Positions 1-11,240 of a DNA stretch of 64,000 bases are shown one piece after another. The translations under genes and the position numbers were made by a program. This stretch comes from Ehretia macrophylla. Taxonomy: Eukaryota; Streptophyta; Magnoliopsida; Boraginales; Ehretiaceae. Numbering within the stretch: the first letter of the stretch is position 1; each line of letters starts with the position of its first letter. Location of the stretch: contig CM075765.1 of assembly GCA_037974665.1 (NCBI GenBank), positions 4,531,501 to 4,595,500 of the forward strand, in the 5' to 3' direction. The notes under the pieces are model-generated. The model was not told where the DNA came from. It saw nothing but the letters and a program-made list of their open reading frames with translations, and did not search any database.

Positions 1-1324
1 GAGGTAAGTAAACTTTTGAAAAACTCATGCTTATTTGAGTTAATTCATTTATTATACAAGTTAGTTATTAATTTATAAGTTGTAAATATAGACAAGCTTG
101 ACTGTGAGGGTTTTATTGTTTTACTTATTTATGGTGTCTACATGTTAGTATATCCCTGTTATGCTTAAATTTGTCTAGTTAATCTCTAATATATACTGCC
201 CAATTTATCTAGTAGTTTTAGCATAAAATAAGCATAAATACTGCCCAAGTATTTTTAGAAATGCTATACATGTTATTTGCATGCCGTTATAATACCCAAT
301 TATACTTGGAAATTGCTTTGTTATAGCCGTTACTCTACCAGAATACGCGAAACATATGTTATTACTTGTCAGAGCAATCTTTTTAATTGATCCCCATACG
401 ATCTGTTATGTGTTCTATGACTACTTGTGCATGCTTATGTGCTCTTGAAATTGGGGGTTGCAACCTCAGGCACGATAGTTGGTACGAACGCTGGGTGGCA
501 TAGGACTTGCCGGTGCTCCCGTACCTATCGTGGTCCTATTCCCTCTCCCGCTTGGAGATCTCTACCCTCGGGGAGTTGGGTCGTAGATTTTGGATACAAT
601 CCGGAGTATCCTCTTGGGAGAGATAAGAAGTTGAAATTGTGATCTTGATTCGGGGCTGGCCACCTCTGAAAGTGACATCAGAATATGGGTAAGTCCTCCC
701 GCTTGGCGATCTCCACCCTCGGGGAGGAATATATGATTAAGTACTCCCACTTGGCGATCTCTACCCTTGGGGAGGAAATCTGCTTGTTATTTACATGTCG
801 TTACGTGATTCAAATATGTTAATAATCTCTATTGGTTATTGTATGTTGTTTACCATATGTGGATAGTATTGTACGTGAATTGCATCATGATTTGAAAAAG
901 AGACCGACCAGAAATGTTTTCAAAACTCTTATATTCCATCCTCACTGAGCTTTCCTAAAGCTCACCCTCTTTTCTCCTCCCAGTGCAGGTGCAGCTTAGC
1001 TTGAAATAGAAATTGACTTCGAATATTTACATGCTCGAAGCCTCTTGCTGTCATAGTTGGATCCAAGTTGTAAAAGTTAGAGTATGTTGTATTAATTTCG
1101 GGTAAAAAGAATAGTTGTGCTGAAACCTCAGTTTGTATGATAGTCGGGTAGTTATCAGATCTCAGATATTGTAACACCTTTTCGTACTTAAATTTTTATA
1201 TAAAGGCTTGTTATTAAGTAATTCTTTATTTACTGTTCCTTTTAATAGAAAGTTGTAAACTTGTAATGACGATAAATGCAGACATTGACCTGGTCTTGAA
1301 AAGGGCGGGGTTGGGGTCGTTACA
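1..1324 (+). repeat. Partial Ty3/gypsy LTR, 3' portion, cut by the window edge
   Basis: The segment ends in a typical gypsy LTR terminus, a G-rich run followed by CGTTACA at 1324, directly before gag/protease-like coding sequence. It shares modules with the other gypsy LTRs here: the GGTTGCAACC palindrome (456-465), a GGGTCGTAG box, a hairpin (592-611), and a CTCACTGAG / AAGCTCACCCTC module before CAG|GT (987-990). It may be the tail of element A's 5' LTR. However, no primer-binding site follows and its sequence is not clearly close to A's 3' LTR, so a recombinant or separate LTR is also possible. No gene is supported in it. Confidence 0.6.
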
Positions 1325-3683
1325 CAAGGTACTGAGAGTAGACCAGCTAGTCAAGTACCTACCCAGGAAGTCCAGGCTAGAGGGTATGCTATCGATCAGG
1401 ATGAGCTACCAGAGACAGCTGCAGCAGTTGAAGGTACATTTCTAATTTTGAACCAGTTGGTTAAAGTGTTAATTGACCTCGATGCTTCCCATTCATTTAT
1501 TACTCCCCTTTGTGTGCTAGGTGTTGAATTGAAACTTGAGAAATTACTATATAAAATTAAGGTGAATACGCCTATGGGTGTTAGGCTTGTAATTGAGTCG
1601 GTATGTAAAGTATATGCCATACACATAAAGGGGCAAAGTTTTCAAGACTATGAGGTTATACTAGGTATGGATTGGTTAGCAAAGTATCATGCTCAGCTTG
1701 ATTGTAGAACAAAAGTAGTAAGGTTTCAAGTACCTGGCTGACCCGTGATAGAGGTTGCGAGAAATCATAATTCTACTAGAGTTTTTCTTATTTCTTCTAC
1801 CAAAGCTTTTAAGCTTTTGTGTAAAGGGTGTGATGCTTATATTGCTTACTTGATTAATAAACCATATGATAAATTAAAGTTGAGTGAAGTTCCATTTATT
1901 AAAGATTATCCAAATGTATTTCCTGAGAAATTGCCAAGTTTGCCACCGGAGCGGGAAATAGAATTTATAATTGATTTGGTTCTAGGGACTGCACCTATAT
2001 CTAAAGCACCGTACATGATGGCGCCTACCGAACTTCAAGATTTGAAGGTCCAGTTACAGTGACTACTAGAGGAGGGGTTCATACAGCCGAGTTCTTCTCT
2101 ATGGGGGGCACCTATGTTGTTTGTGAAGAAGAAAGATGGCACTCTGCAACTGTGTATATACCGGGGGTTGAATCAGGTAACAATTAAGAACAAATATCAT
2201 TTACCTCTTATTGATGAGCTATTTGATCATTTTCAGGGGGTGAAGATATACTCAAAGTTTAATTTGAGGCAAGGATATTATCAGCTCCGGATTCGCAAGG
2301 AAGAAATATAAAAAATTGCATTTCGAACCCAGTATGGACATTATGGGTTCATTGTGAAGCCTTTTGAATTGAATAATGCTCCAGTTGCTTTCATGGATCT
2401 TATGCATCGGGTATCCCGACCATATTTGGATTAGTTCGTAGTGATATTTATTGATGATATACTTGTGTATTCCAAGACTGAGTCTGAGCATGAGCAGCAT
2501 TTACATTTAGTTATGCAGAAACTTCAACAACATCAGTTATATGCTAAATTTAGTAAATGTGAATTCTAGTTGCAACAAGTTGCTTTTCTGGGCCATATCA
2601 TTTCTCAGCAGGGTATTGCAGTAGATCCCGCAAAGGTTGAGGTAGTTATGTCTTGGAAAAGACCCAAAAATATGACCAAGGTACATAGTTTTCTTGGCTT
2701 AGCTGGATATTATCGAAGGTTCGTTAATGACTTCTCCAAGATTGCAGGCCCATTGACAAAGCTTACTCAGAAAAGGACCAGTTTTATCTGGGATGATAAA
2801 TGTGAGGATAGCTTCCAAGAATTGAAGAAAAGGTTGACTACGGCTCCAGTTCTTACATTACCTGAGGGAAATGAGAATTTTATGATTTACAACGATGCTT
2901 TGAATGAAGGTTTGGTTTGTGTATTGATGCAAAATGGTATAGTAATTGCTTATGCCTCCTGGAAATTGAAACCATATGAGGAGAATTACCCTACTCATGA
3001 TCTAGAATTAGCTGCAATCGTGTTTGCACTGAAGAAATGGTGACATTACCTGTGGGGTAATAGATTTGAGATATATATTAACCACAAGAGTTTGAAATAC
3101 TTGTTTTCACAAAAAGATCTAAACATGAGGCAAAGGCGTTGAATAGAGTTATTAGATGACTATAATTGCACTATCAACTATCTGCCGGGGAAACCCAATG
3201 TTGTTGCCAATGCACTTAGCCGAAAAACTAGTATTGCAAGTATGATAATCAAGAGTTGGGAGTTAGTTGTGGAGATTAGTTCGTGAAGGCCAGAAACCAC
3301 TTAAATCGGGATTCTGTTTGCAAATCTATGAGTTCGGCCTTTGCTATTGTCACGAATTTGAGAAGACTAACGGAATGATCTGTAACTCTAGAAAATCCAA
3401 GAACAAATCAAAGGGGGAGAGTCAGATTTCAAGGTGCATGACGATGAAATTCTATGATTCAAAGATAAGGTTTGTGTCCCTAATGATCTGAACCTGAAGA
3501 ATGAGATTCTAGATGAAGCTCATAATACCAGGTACACTATCTATCCGAGCAGAACTAAAATATATAGGGATCTAAAATAGCACTATTGATGGAATAATAT
3601 GAAGAGGGAAATTGCTGAGTTCGTGTCCCGATACTTGACCTGTCAGTGAGTTAAAGCAGAACACCAGCGACCAACAGGGTTGT
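1325..3683 (+). pseudogene. Element A pol remnant: protease, RT, RNase H, integrase N-terminus
   Basis: The start matches the gag/protease junction of element C. A protease-like block (about 1448-1740) aligns with C's protease, but the catalytic DSG is altered to DLD. The RT region (about 1960-2560) keeps [10 protein letters not shown] and a FIDDI-type catalytic motif near 2450. RNase H (about 2870-3240) keeps the HDLELAA and SINYLPG-like blocks. The His/Cys zinc-binding segment of integrase lies at about 3500-3660. In-frame stops include TGA at 1738-1740, TGA at 2060-2062 and TAA at 2309-2311, and there are further stops and frame changes. The frame ends where element B inserted at 3684 and resumes at 20868. 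It cannot encode a working polyprotein. Confidence 0.85.
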
Positions 3684-5773
3684 TGTAACACCCCGGCCCC
3701 TCACGAGACCAGAAGTTCTATTAAACAATCTATACTAATCTGAATACCAAACCCGGTCACAAAAATTAGAAAAAAACAGACGGAGTCTCCCCTGTTTATA
3801 GAAAAACTGGATACCTGTAAACAGTAAATAAAGCCACAAATTTAACCCACATCATACTCATACAACTCCAACTCTAACCATGCCCTATCTCAAAGCCATC
3901 CGAGCCTTAGACTAACATAAACATCAAACATAAAAGCATGCAATCATTAACTGTTAAAGGTTCATGATTATAATCTCACTTATCATACCACTCTAACATT
4001 AACTAGTTTTCTTTCTTATAATTTAAGTCTGTCAACCAGTCGAAACATGCAAGCATGTAGCTACTAGACAATAAAGTAAAGATTACAAGATATTACAACA
4101 TTACAAGTCATTCGCAACTATTAATACATTCTAAATTTAACTTTACAATTATGAAACTGTATTCAATGACAATTTACATAAGCCAGCATAATCAATCACA
4201 AAACTCTCGAGCCTTCTTTTCTACCTCCGATAGCACTAAACCTAAAAGGTGTTAGAAACGAGAGTGAGTATACAACATGTATACTCAGTGAGGAAGGAAA
4301 AACGGGAACAGTATACCGGAGGTTCGTGCAATGCAACAACTTAACACATTTAATACAATAAATAAATAATGGATAACAATTCTAATACCACACTTTAAAA
4401 AGGATACGATCGATAACCCTTATCACTCCAAGTCTTCGATTCTCGATCCACGAACCACGACTTGAGCACGATATGCCGGCATCCCAAACACCAAAGGGTA
4501 CTCCGGATGTACCCAATCCTACGACCCAACACCCCCTGGCAATCTCCGGACTAGGCGAGTGAGGGAATAGGGTACGGAGCTAGAGCAACCAACCTTGGCA
4601 AACCCGCTGTCACCCAGAGAGGCCTATCGCATCCGCCCCGACGATAAGGTTGTGCAACCATTGACTCGATAACACAGGAAGCAATAATAATAACAATATA
4701 ACAAAATAAGCCGATATATAAACAAGGAGGACAACAAAAGAGGTTGTCCTTGAGCACACACATCATCAATCACGCCATACGATGAAATATGATACATTCA
4801 TTATCTATAATTGCTAAACTAATCCAACTAAACACTTAAATCACTTAGTATCGAACATTTAACATATAACAAGATAAGACACTTAGAATGCACATAGAAA
4901 TGATTCCTCACCTTTTAGGAAGCCAAACCTGCGTGAATTAAGCCAAGATTCCCTCAATATTCTCCAAAAGCATCAATTCTCTTCAATTATCACTACCTAA
5001 TACAATCAACTATATGTATAAGAAGTGATTCCTTATTCTCAACTAAAGCTAATTCATAAAGCCATTAATTTATCCAACTCTATTTGATTCCCTTTAATTC
5101 ACATAACTAACAATATATTTCATTGTTCAACATGCATTCTAATCATTATTTAAACAACAGATAACTCAAGTAATCACATGTGCAACATTCTTTAATGTTC
5201 TAAGTATTATTCAAAGACAATAGTATAATAACTGTGAAACCCCACTTTCTTGCTTATCTCGTTTTACGTGTTTTACCTCGTTTTGCGTGCATATAACCTG
5301 TTTATGTGCTATAGGACCTAGAAAGTTATAATTTTGATTTCAATACTTCTAATACGTGCTAAATGTGCATTCATGAAATTTTCATCAAAATCGGAGTCAG
5401 AAATTTTATCGTCGATTTTCAGTGAATAGTATTTTCGAAACACGTCCGCTATAATTTTGAAACTGGTCTTTTTAACCCTTCTAGACCTAATCCACGGACT
5501 TTAATAGACCTGTGTTTGATGAAAACGGTTTTAAAATCGGCTTAAGAATTTATTAGGGTTTTTACACCGACTTTTGCGAAAATCGAGTTTTAAGCCGACT
5601 CGGGTGGAATTCTTTGAATGTAAAACTTCTTGTCACCTAAAAATAACTCACTTGAGATATCTTGGGGGTTGCATAATTAATTTTAACTTGGTGATCACTA
5701 AAATGCAATTAAAGACATTAAAAACACAAAAATACCTATTAAAATAACTTTGACTTTAATTAAAAAAATTGAC

Positions 5774-5781
5774 CTTATAAG
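5774..5781 (+). promoter_or_regulatory. Possible TATA box of element C 5' LTR
   Basis: CTTATAAG lies about 225 bp upstream of the donor-like AAGGTGAG and is followed by a pyrimidine/CA-rich stretch. That fits transcription starting near 5800-5810. The same motif is at 13072-13079 in the 3' LTR. There is no experimental support. Confidence 0.4.
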
Positions 5782-5999
5782 CTCTTGTCACCTACACACA
5801 CTCACACAACACAAAAACACCACCACACACACACACATTGCCGAGGGGTTGAGGGAGAAAAGAGAAGAAAGAAAACTCAAGCTTTTCAATCAATTTTTCA
5901 AAGAAAAACCTAGTTTTCGTCCGTGAAACTTCGCACCGACTTGGATTCTGCTTGTTGGGCACGCATTGCACGCATTCCTAGGCTTATATCGCATCTAAG

Positions 6000-7177
6000 G
6001 TGAGAGAAAAATTCTAGATCTCAAAATGTCATTTTTGTGTTTTTGCGTATAAATGAAGATTGAACCGTTAGAATTGAAATCTGATGATAGATTATTGCTC
6101 CTTGCATGCTAGGGATCATTATATACTAATACTACAAGTTTCTGTCGGATATAGCATAATTTTTATTTTCCGGGTATTTAATTTTGATTAAAATGTTCAA
6201 AGTTGATTTAATTGAGTTGTGTTGCTCGAAATCGATTGCCGTCGATTTCTAAATACTTGATAATTACGTGTTAGCGCTGTTGTAATGCCGAATTTTCGAT
6301 TACATTGTTTGTGTGGAAATCCGGAAAATCCAGCCATGACGTCATAGGGTTTTAGGGTTATCGGGCATGTTTTGGAGGTGTTATGGTGGATTTCCGAGAG
6401 GGCTAATGTAGTAGGTTGAATGGGTGAGTGATAGGAACTGATTTGGCAATGTTTGGATTAGTAGATTGTAAGTTATGAATTTTAGAAGTTAGGTTGTCAT
6501 TCTTTAATTTCTTGAACGATGCCTTAGATGGTTGGGTAGTGTTCGAGTGATGAATGGTGAGTTGTTGTTGAGTAATTTAGAGTTTAATTATGAATATTAT
6601 GCATGTCCGGTTAGATGGCCTACTTTGTCATCTAACTACGTTGTTTGATGTTTAATTTTATATTGATGTTATATTGATGTTATATTGATGTTATTGATTG
6701 ATTATTATTGAATGCGGGAATCGGGCACTCTTGTTGCTGATCTCCCAATTGATTGATCGATTTATGCTTGCATGATGATTGATGAAAATGGAGCCTTGGT
6801 ATGTGTGTGCCACCTCTCGGGCAGCGTCGGGCTGTCGGGTTGAAACCGGCATGACTGCCATAGGCTACCCCCAGCTCGCATGACGGAGATGTCATGGAGG
6901 GAAGGGGATAGTGAGGTACCTCGGGTGCGTGAGTAATGGGGAGTTATAAGAAGAACGGTTGAGATCGTGATGGCGTTTGGAGCTACACCAAATAGAGTAT
7001 CCTTATTGAATGGTCATATAGTTATGTGATGATAGCTTTATTTATGTTATTATTGTTGTTGTGTGTTTACTTGCTCAAAGGACTAAATCCAAGGAGCGTA
7101 GTGAATACTGTCGAGATCTATCGGATCCTCACTGGGCTTATGTATATAAGCTCACTCTCTATTAATGCATGTTTCAG
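6000..7177 (+). other. Candidate leader intron inside element C 5' LTR
   Basis: The proposed donor is AAG|GTGAGA and the proposed acceptor TTTCAG|GTG, 1178 bp apart. The acceptor is preceded by CTCACTGGG and AAGCTCACTCTC, which supply CTCAC-type branch-point-like sequence and pyrimidines. Equivalent pairs occur in the other gypsy LTR types in this window. Removing it would join the probable transcription start region to the last 0.5 kb of LTR and the gag leader, and delete many upstream ATGs. This is inferred from sequence only. Confidence 0.45.
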
Positions 7178-7683
7178 GTGTACTTTCACAAGATTTCGGG
7201 TACGTGCCTCCTGAAGAGGAGAATGTGGAAAATGTGCCTTTTGTGGATGAGTCATATGTTCCCGAATCTTATCTATGACTTTATGTTGTTAAATGTCTTG
7301 TATATTAGTTTAATAGACTTTATATGCTTTACGGTTCTTAATGTAATAGATATTGAAAAGATGTTGAACCAAATGATGTTAACTTAGCGGTTTCCTTTTG
7401 TCTATGGTTAAATTGTAGTTGTGTCTCAACTTACTTTTGAAATGTATGATAAAGTTGAGGTATTGTATGTCATGTTGGAACGGAGGCGTATAACGAGGAT
7501 GTTTTATTGTATAATATGGTTGTGTTGTATGTTGTTGTTTGTATTGAGGAATTACTGGATGTATGATGTTTAATGAGGTTGGTTTAGAACCTCGGAAATC
7601 TGTTTACTGTCGTTATGCCGCCGAAATTCCGTTGCGTCCTGACTGATCGTAGGTGGGGTCGAGTTGGGGCGTGACAGTTTAAG

Positions 7684-7695
7684 TGGTATCAGAGC
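7684..7695 (+). other. Element C primer-binding site
   Basis: TGGTATCAGAGC lies seven bases after the 5' LTR end. It is complementary to the 3' end of initiator Met tRNA, the usual primer for minus-strand DNA synthesis in this lineage. Confidence 0.95.
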
Positions 7696-7946
7696 TCATG
7701 TTAGTTGTCAGCCGGGGTATTCTCGGAATGTGGGTAATGGTCTTAGCATGAAATATGTATGAAAGGAAAGAAAAATGAAATATGTATTGGTATGATTAAT
7801 TGATTAAGTGATTATGTGATTTAAGTGCTTATGTGATTATGTGATCAATTTGTTTATGTGTTTTATATGAGTTTGTTATTTATGTGTTAATAGTTGTTTA
7901 TAACCTGTCTACGTGCTATAATTGTGCTAACTCTTTGATTAGTAGA

Positions 7947-10900
7947 ATGGCCGGTCGACCGAGAACCAGAGGTAGGCCTGAGTTGACTGATGAGACTCCG
8001 AGTAACGTGGCACCGGGCCGTGACGGGGGTGATGACCGATTTGGAGCCGCTATGGAGAGGATTGCAGAGTTAGTGGCTAGTCAGGCACAGTTATTAGCAG
8101 GGCAGGCTGCCCAGAATCAGGCTATGCAGGCTCAGCTTCTGAATATTCAGGGTGGTAACCACGGGCGTGGTACCCTGAAGGACTTTTTAGGATATCACCC
8201 ACCGAGATTTCAGGGGGAGCCGGATGATAGGAAGGCGGAGGTATGGATTAGCAAGTTGGAGAAGATTTATGATCCACTTGGCTATACTGATGAGCAGAAA
8301 GTCTCTTTTGCCGTGTATTTGTTAGATGACGAGGCAGAGGAGTGGTGGCGCACGGTAAGGACTAGTTGGGCGGCACAGGGTATTCCTTATATTTGGGGTA
8401 CCTTTCTGATGGCTTTCCGGGCAAAGTATGTCCCGAGGATTTGCAGGGAACGGAGAGAGGCCGAGTTTCTAGCCTTGGTCCAGGGAGATGCTACAGTGGC
8501 TCAATACGAGGCCACATTTACTCGATTGTCCCGGTATGCACCGGAGTATGTGGCAGACGAGGAGCGGAGGACTCGCAGGTTTATGTTGGGGTTGCGGCCC
8601 GAGATTCAGGATGTGATGGCTCTGAATCGTTATGATATTTTCACTGAGGCTTTTGATGCAGCTTCTAGATTGGAGAAGAGGAAAGGGGATCAGATTGTCT
8701 CCAGTCAGCCTAGTAAGAGGCCGTATCAGCCGCCGGGCCAGCAGGTTTTATATAGGCCTCCAGTACAACAGGTTGTCTACAGGCCACCTGCCCAGCAGGG
8801 TTCTTTTAGGCCACAGAGTCAGCAGAGTTATTATCGGCCTCAGTTTCAGCAGAGGCCATATCAGGTTCAGACTCAGTTTAGGCCAGCCCAGTCTCAGGGT
8901 CAGTACAGGCCTAGTGTGGTGAGACCTCAGCAGCAGGCTATATCAGCTGCTTCTTCAGCTTCTGGTTATTCTAGGGGCAGTGCTAGTGCCACATCATCGC
9001 AGTGTAATTACTGCAAGCGCTCAGGGCATGTAGAGTCCGACTGCAGGGTAAAGGCATGGACATGTTTGGGTTGTGGTAGCATCGATCATAGGGTGAGGGA
9101 TTGCCCTAAGTATGCGAGGACTGAGGGTCGGGCAGCGACTCAGGGTTATCAGGGTAGGCCTACGGGCAGTGTACCACAGCAGCAGCGGGTTCAGGCTCGG
9201 GCTTATGCAGTTGACTTAGAGGAGATGCCTGAGGAGACTGCAGTTGTGGAAGGTAACTTTCTTATACTTGATCAACTTGTTAAAGTGTTGATTGATTCTG
9301 GTGCTACGCATTCTTTCATTACTCCTGCTTGTGTACAACGTGTTAAATTGCAACCTGAAAGATTGCCTTATGTGGTTGAAATTAGTACCTCTTTGACTGA
9401 TAAGTATGTTACTGGCTTAGTATGTAAGGATTGTTTAATACATGTTAAGGGGCATAATTTTCCTTCGGACCTTATTTTATTTCCTATCCGGGGGTATGAT
9501 GTTATCTTGGGTATGGATTGGCTTTCTAAGTATGATGCCCAGTTGAACTGTAGAACCAAGGTAGTACAGTTTCGTTTGCCAGATCAGCCAGTAGTTGAGG
9601 TAGCGGGTAACCGGGGTGCTAAGACGAGTTTTGTTATCTCAGCAACTAAAGCCGTTAAGTTGGTGAGTAAAGGGTGTTCGGGTTATCTAGCTTATTTGAT
9701 CAACAAGCCATCTGTTAAGCTACAGCTTGAGGAAGTCCCTATTATCCGGGAATATCCTAATGTATTTCCCGAGGAGTTGCCAGGATTGCCGCCAGATAGG
9801 GATATCGAGTTTGTGATTAATCTTGTTCCCGGTACTCAACCTATTTCTAAATCGGCATACCGGATGGCACCAGCTGAGTTGAAGGAGTTGAAGACTCAGT
9901 TACAGGAGTTGTTGGAGAAAGGATTTATTCAGCAGAGTTCTTCACCTTGGGGAGCTCCTGTTTTGTTTGTGAAGAAGAAGGATGGTACCTTGAGATTATG
10001 TATAGATTACCGTGGTTTGAATCAAGTGACTATCAAGAATAAATATCCTTTGCCACTGATTGATGAGTTGTTTGATCAACTTCAGGGAGCCAAAGTCTAC
10101 TCTAAGTTTGATTTGAGGCAGGGGTATTATCAGCTTCGGATTCGCTCAGACGATGTTCCGAAGTCTGCCTTCAGGACTCGGTACGGGCATTATGAGTTTG
10201 TTGTTATGCCCTTTGGTTTGACTAATGCACCGGCAGCATTCATGGATCTTATGCATCGAGTCTTTCAACCGTACTTGGACCAGTTCGTGGTGATTTTTAT
10301 TGATGATATCTTGGTCTATTCTAAATCTAAATTGGAGCACGAGCAACATCTACGGCTTGTATTAGAGAAGTTGCAGGAGCATCAGTTGTTTGCCAAGTTC
10401 AGCAAATGTGAATTTTGGCTGCGACGGATTTCTTTTCTTGGCCATGTTATTACACAGAGTGGTATTTCTGTAGATCCCACTAAGATTGAATCGGTGATGT
10501 CTTGGAAGCGGCCAGAGAGTGTTACTGATGTCCGTAGTTTTCTTGGCTTGGCGGGTTATTACCGTAGGTTTGTCAAGGACTTCTCAAAGATTGCGGGGCC
10601 ACTATCTAAGTTGACTCAGAAACGGACTATCTTTAATTGGGACGATAAGTGTGAGAGTGGATTTCAGGAGTTGAAAAAGAGGTTAACTACCGCTCCAGTA
10701 CTTGCTCTACCAGAGGGGACCGATAATATGGTCATTTACAGCGATGCATCCAAGGAGGGCTTGGGATGTGTTCTTATGCAGGATGGCCGAGTTATTGCCT
10801 ATGCTTCCAGGAAGTTGAAGCCTTATGAGGTGAATTATCCGACTCATGATCTTGAGTTGGCAGCAGTTGTCTTCGCACTGAAAAAGTGGCGTCATTATCT

Positions 10901-11240
10901 GTGGGGCAGTAAGTTCGAGATTTTCACTGATCATAAGAGTCTTAAGTATTTATTCTCACAGAAGGAGTTGAATATGCGCCAGCGGAGGTGGATGGAGCTT
11001 CTTGGAGATTATAATTGTTCTATCAATTATCTGCCTGGGAAGGCAAATGTTGTGGCAGATGCTCTCAGCCGGAAGGCTAGTATTTCTTGTTTGGCTGTCA
11101 AGAAGTGGGAGGTTCTTGAGGAGTTTAGTTATTGGAGACCAGAGTTCACTCAGGTTGGGGTGATGTGTTCACATCTCCGTATTCAGCCTTTATTGTTGTC
11201 TCAGATCAGGGAAGCTCAGCAGCTTGATGTTAACCTTTAG
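7947..11240 (+). CDS. Element C gag-protease-RT-RNase H frame, ended by TAG
   Basis: Retrotransposon polyprotein, 1097 codons from the ATG at 7947. An upstream in-frame ATG at 7884 adds 21 hydrophobic residues unlike gag starts; the 7947 start begins [10 protein letters not shown], typical of this lineage. Capsid-like gag lies at about residues 80-250, followed by a Gln/Pro/Tyr-rich linker. Two CCHC zinc knuckles (C-x2-C-x4-H-x4-C) start near residues 353 and 373. The aspartic protease has DSGATHSF at about 450. RT has FIDD with catalytic Asp at 786-787. RNase H has YSDAS with Asp 933, HDLELAA and ADALSRK. The frame stops at TAG 11238-11240, just before integrase, and continues in the same frame after it. 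That is consistent with a recent nonsense change (CAG to TAG is one base) or, less likely, programmed readthrough. Confidence 0.92.
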   Translation: MAGRPRTRGRPELTDETPSNVAPGRDGGDDRFGAAMERIAELVASQAQLLAGQAAQNQAMQAQLLNIQGGNHGRGTLKDFLGYHPPRFQGEPDDRKAEVWISKLEKIYDPLGYTDEQKVSFAVYLLDDEAEEWWRTVRTSWAAQGIPYIWGTFLMAFRAKYVPRICRERREAEFLALVQGDATVAQYEATFTRLSRYAPEYVADEERRTRRFMLGLRPEIQDVMALNRYDIFTEAFDAASRLEKRKGDQIVSSQPSKRPYQPPGQQVLYRPPVQQVVYRPPAQQGSFRPQSQQSYYRPQFQQRPYQVQTQFRPAQSQGQYRPSVVRPQQQAISAASSASGYSRGSASATSSQCNYCKRSGHVESDCRVKAWTCLGCGSIDHRVRDCPKYARTEGRAATQGYQGRPTGSVPQQQRVQARAYAVDLEEMPEETAVVEGNFLILDQLVKVLIDSGATHSFITPACVQRVKLQPERLPYVVEISTSLTDKYVTGLVCKDCLIHVKGHNFPSDLILFPIRGYDVILGMDWLSKYDAQLNCRTKVVQFRLPDQPVVEVAGNRGAKTSFVISATKAVKLVSKGCSGYLAYLINKPSVKLQLEEVPIIREYPNVFPEELPGLPPDRDIEFVINLVPGTQPISKSAYRMAPAELKELKTQLQELLEKGFIQQSSSPWGAPVLFVKKKDGTLRLCIDYRGLNQVTIKNKYPLPLIDELFDQLQGAKVYSKFDLRQGYYQLRIRSDDVPKSAFRTRYGHYEFVVMPFGLTNAPAAFMDLMHRVFQPYLDQFVVIFIDDILVYSKSKLEHEQHLRLVLEKLQEHQLFAKFSKCEFWLRRISFLGHVITQSGISVDPTKIESVMSWKRPESVTDVRSFLGLAGYYRRFVKDFSKIAGPLSKLTQKRTIFNWDDKCESGFQELKKRLTTAPVLALPEGTDNMVIYSDASKEGLGCVLMQDGRVIAYASRKLKPYEVNYPTHDLELAAVVFALKKWRHYLWGSKFEIFTDHKSLKYLFSQKELNMRQRRWMELLGDYNCSINYLPGKANVVADALSRKASISCLAVKKWEVLEEFSYWRPEFTQVGVMCSHLRIQPLLLSQIREAQQLDVNL

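Larger units (their letters stand above)
5233..7676 (+). repeat. Element C 5' LTR (2444 bp)
   Basis: It runs TGTGAAACC to GCGTGACA and is nearly identical to 12531-14974. A CA-rich tract (about 5795-5840), a purine-rich stretch and a TATA-like CTTATAAG precede a donor-like AAG|GTGAG at 5999/6000. A TTTCAG|GTG acceptor-like site lies at 7177/7178. Short frames inside it are repeated in every LTR copy and are not genes. Confidence 0.95.

Noticed and set aside
4551-4769. 72-codon frame, repeated with changes at 19025-19258
   Set aside because: Lies within B's LTRs; the two copies differ without codon constraint and it overlaps the GGTTG/CAACC stem.
6680-7387. Frames of 60-72 codons in C's LTR, repeated at 13978-14685 and 49096-49803
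   Set aside because: They recur only because the LTR recurs. They overlap each other on both strands and have no recognisable domain.
7684-7695. tRNA gene suggested by TGGTATCAGAGC motifs (also 18159 and 39662)
   Set aside because: These are 12-base primer-binding sites; no cloverleaf or A/B boxes surround them.
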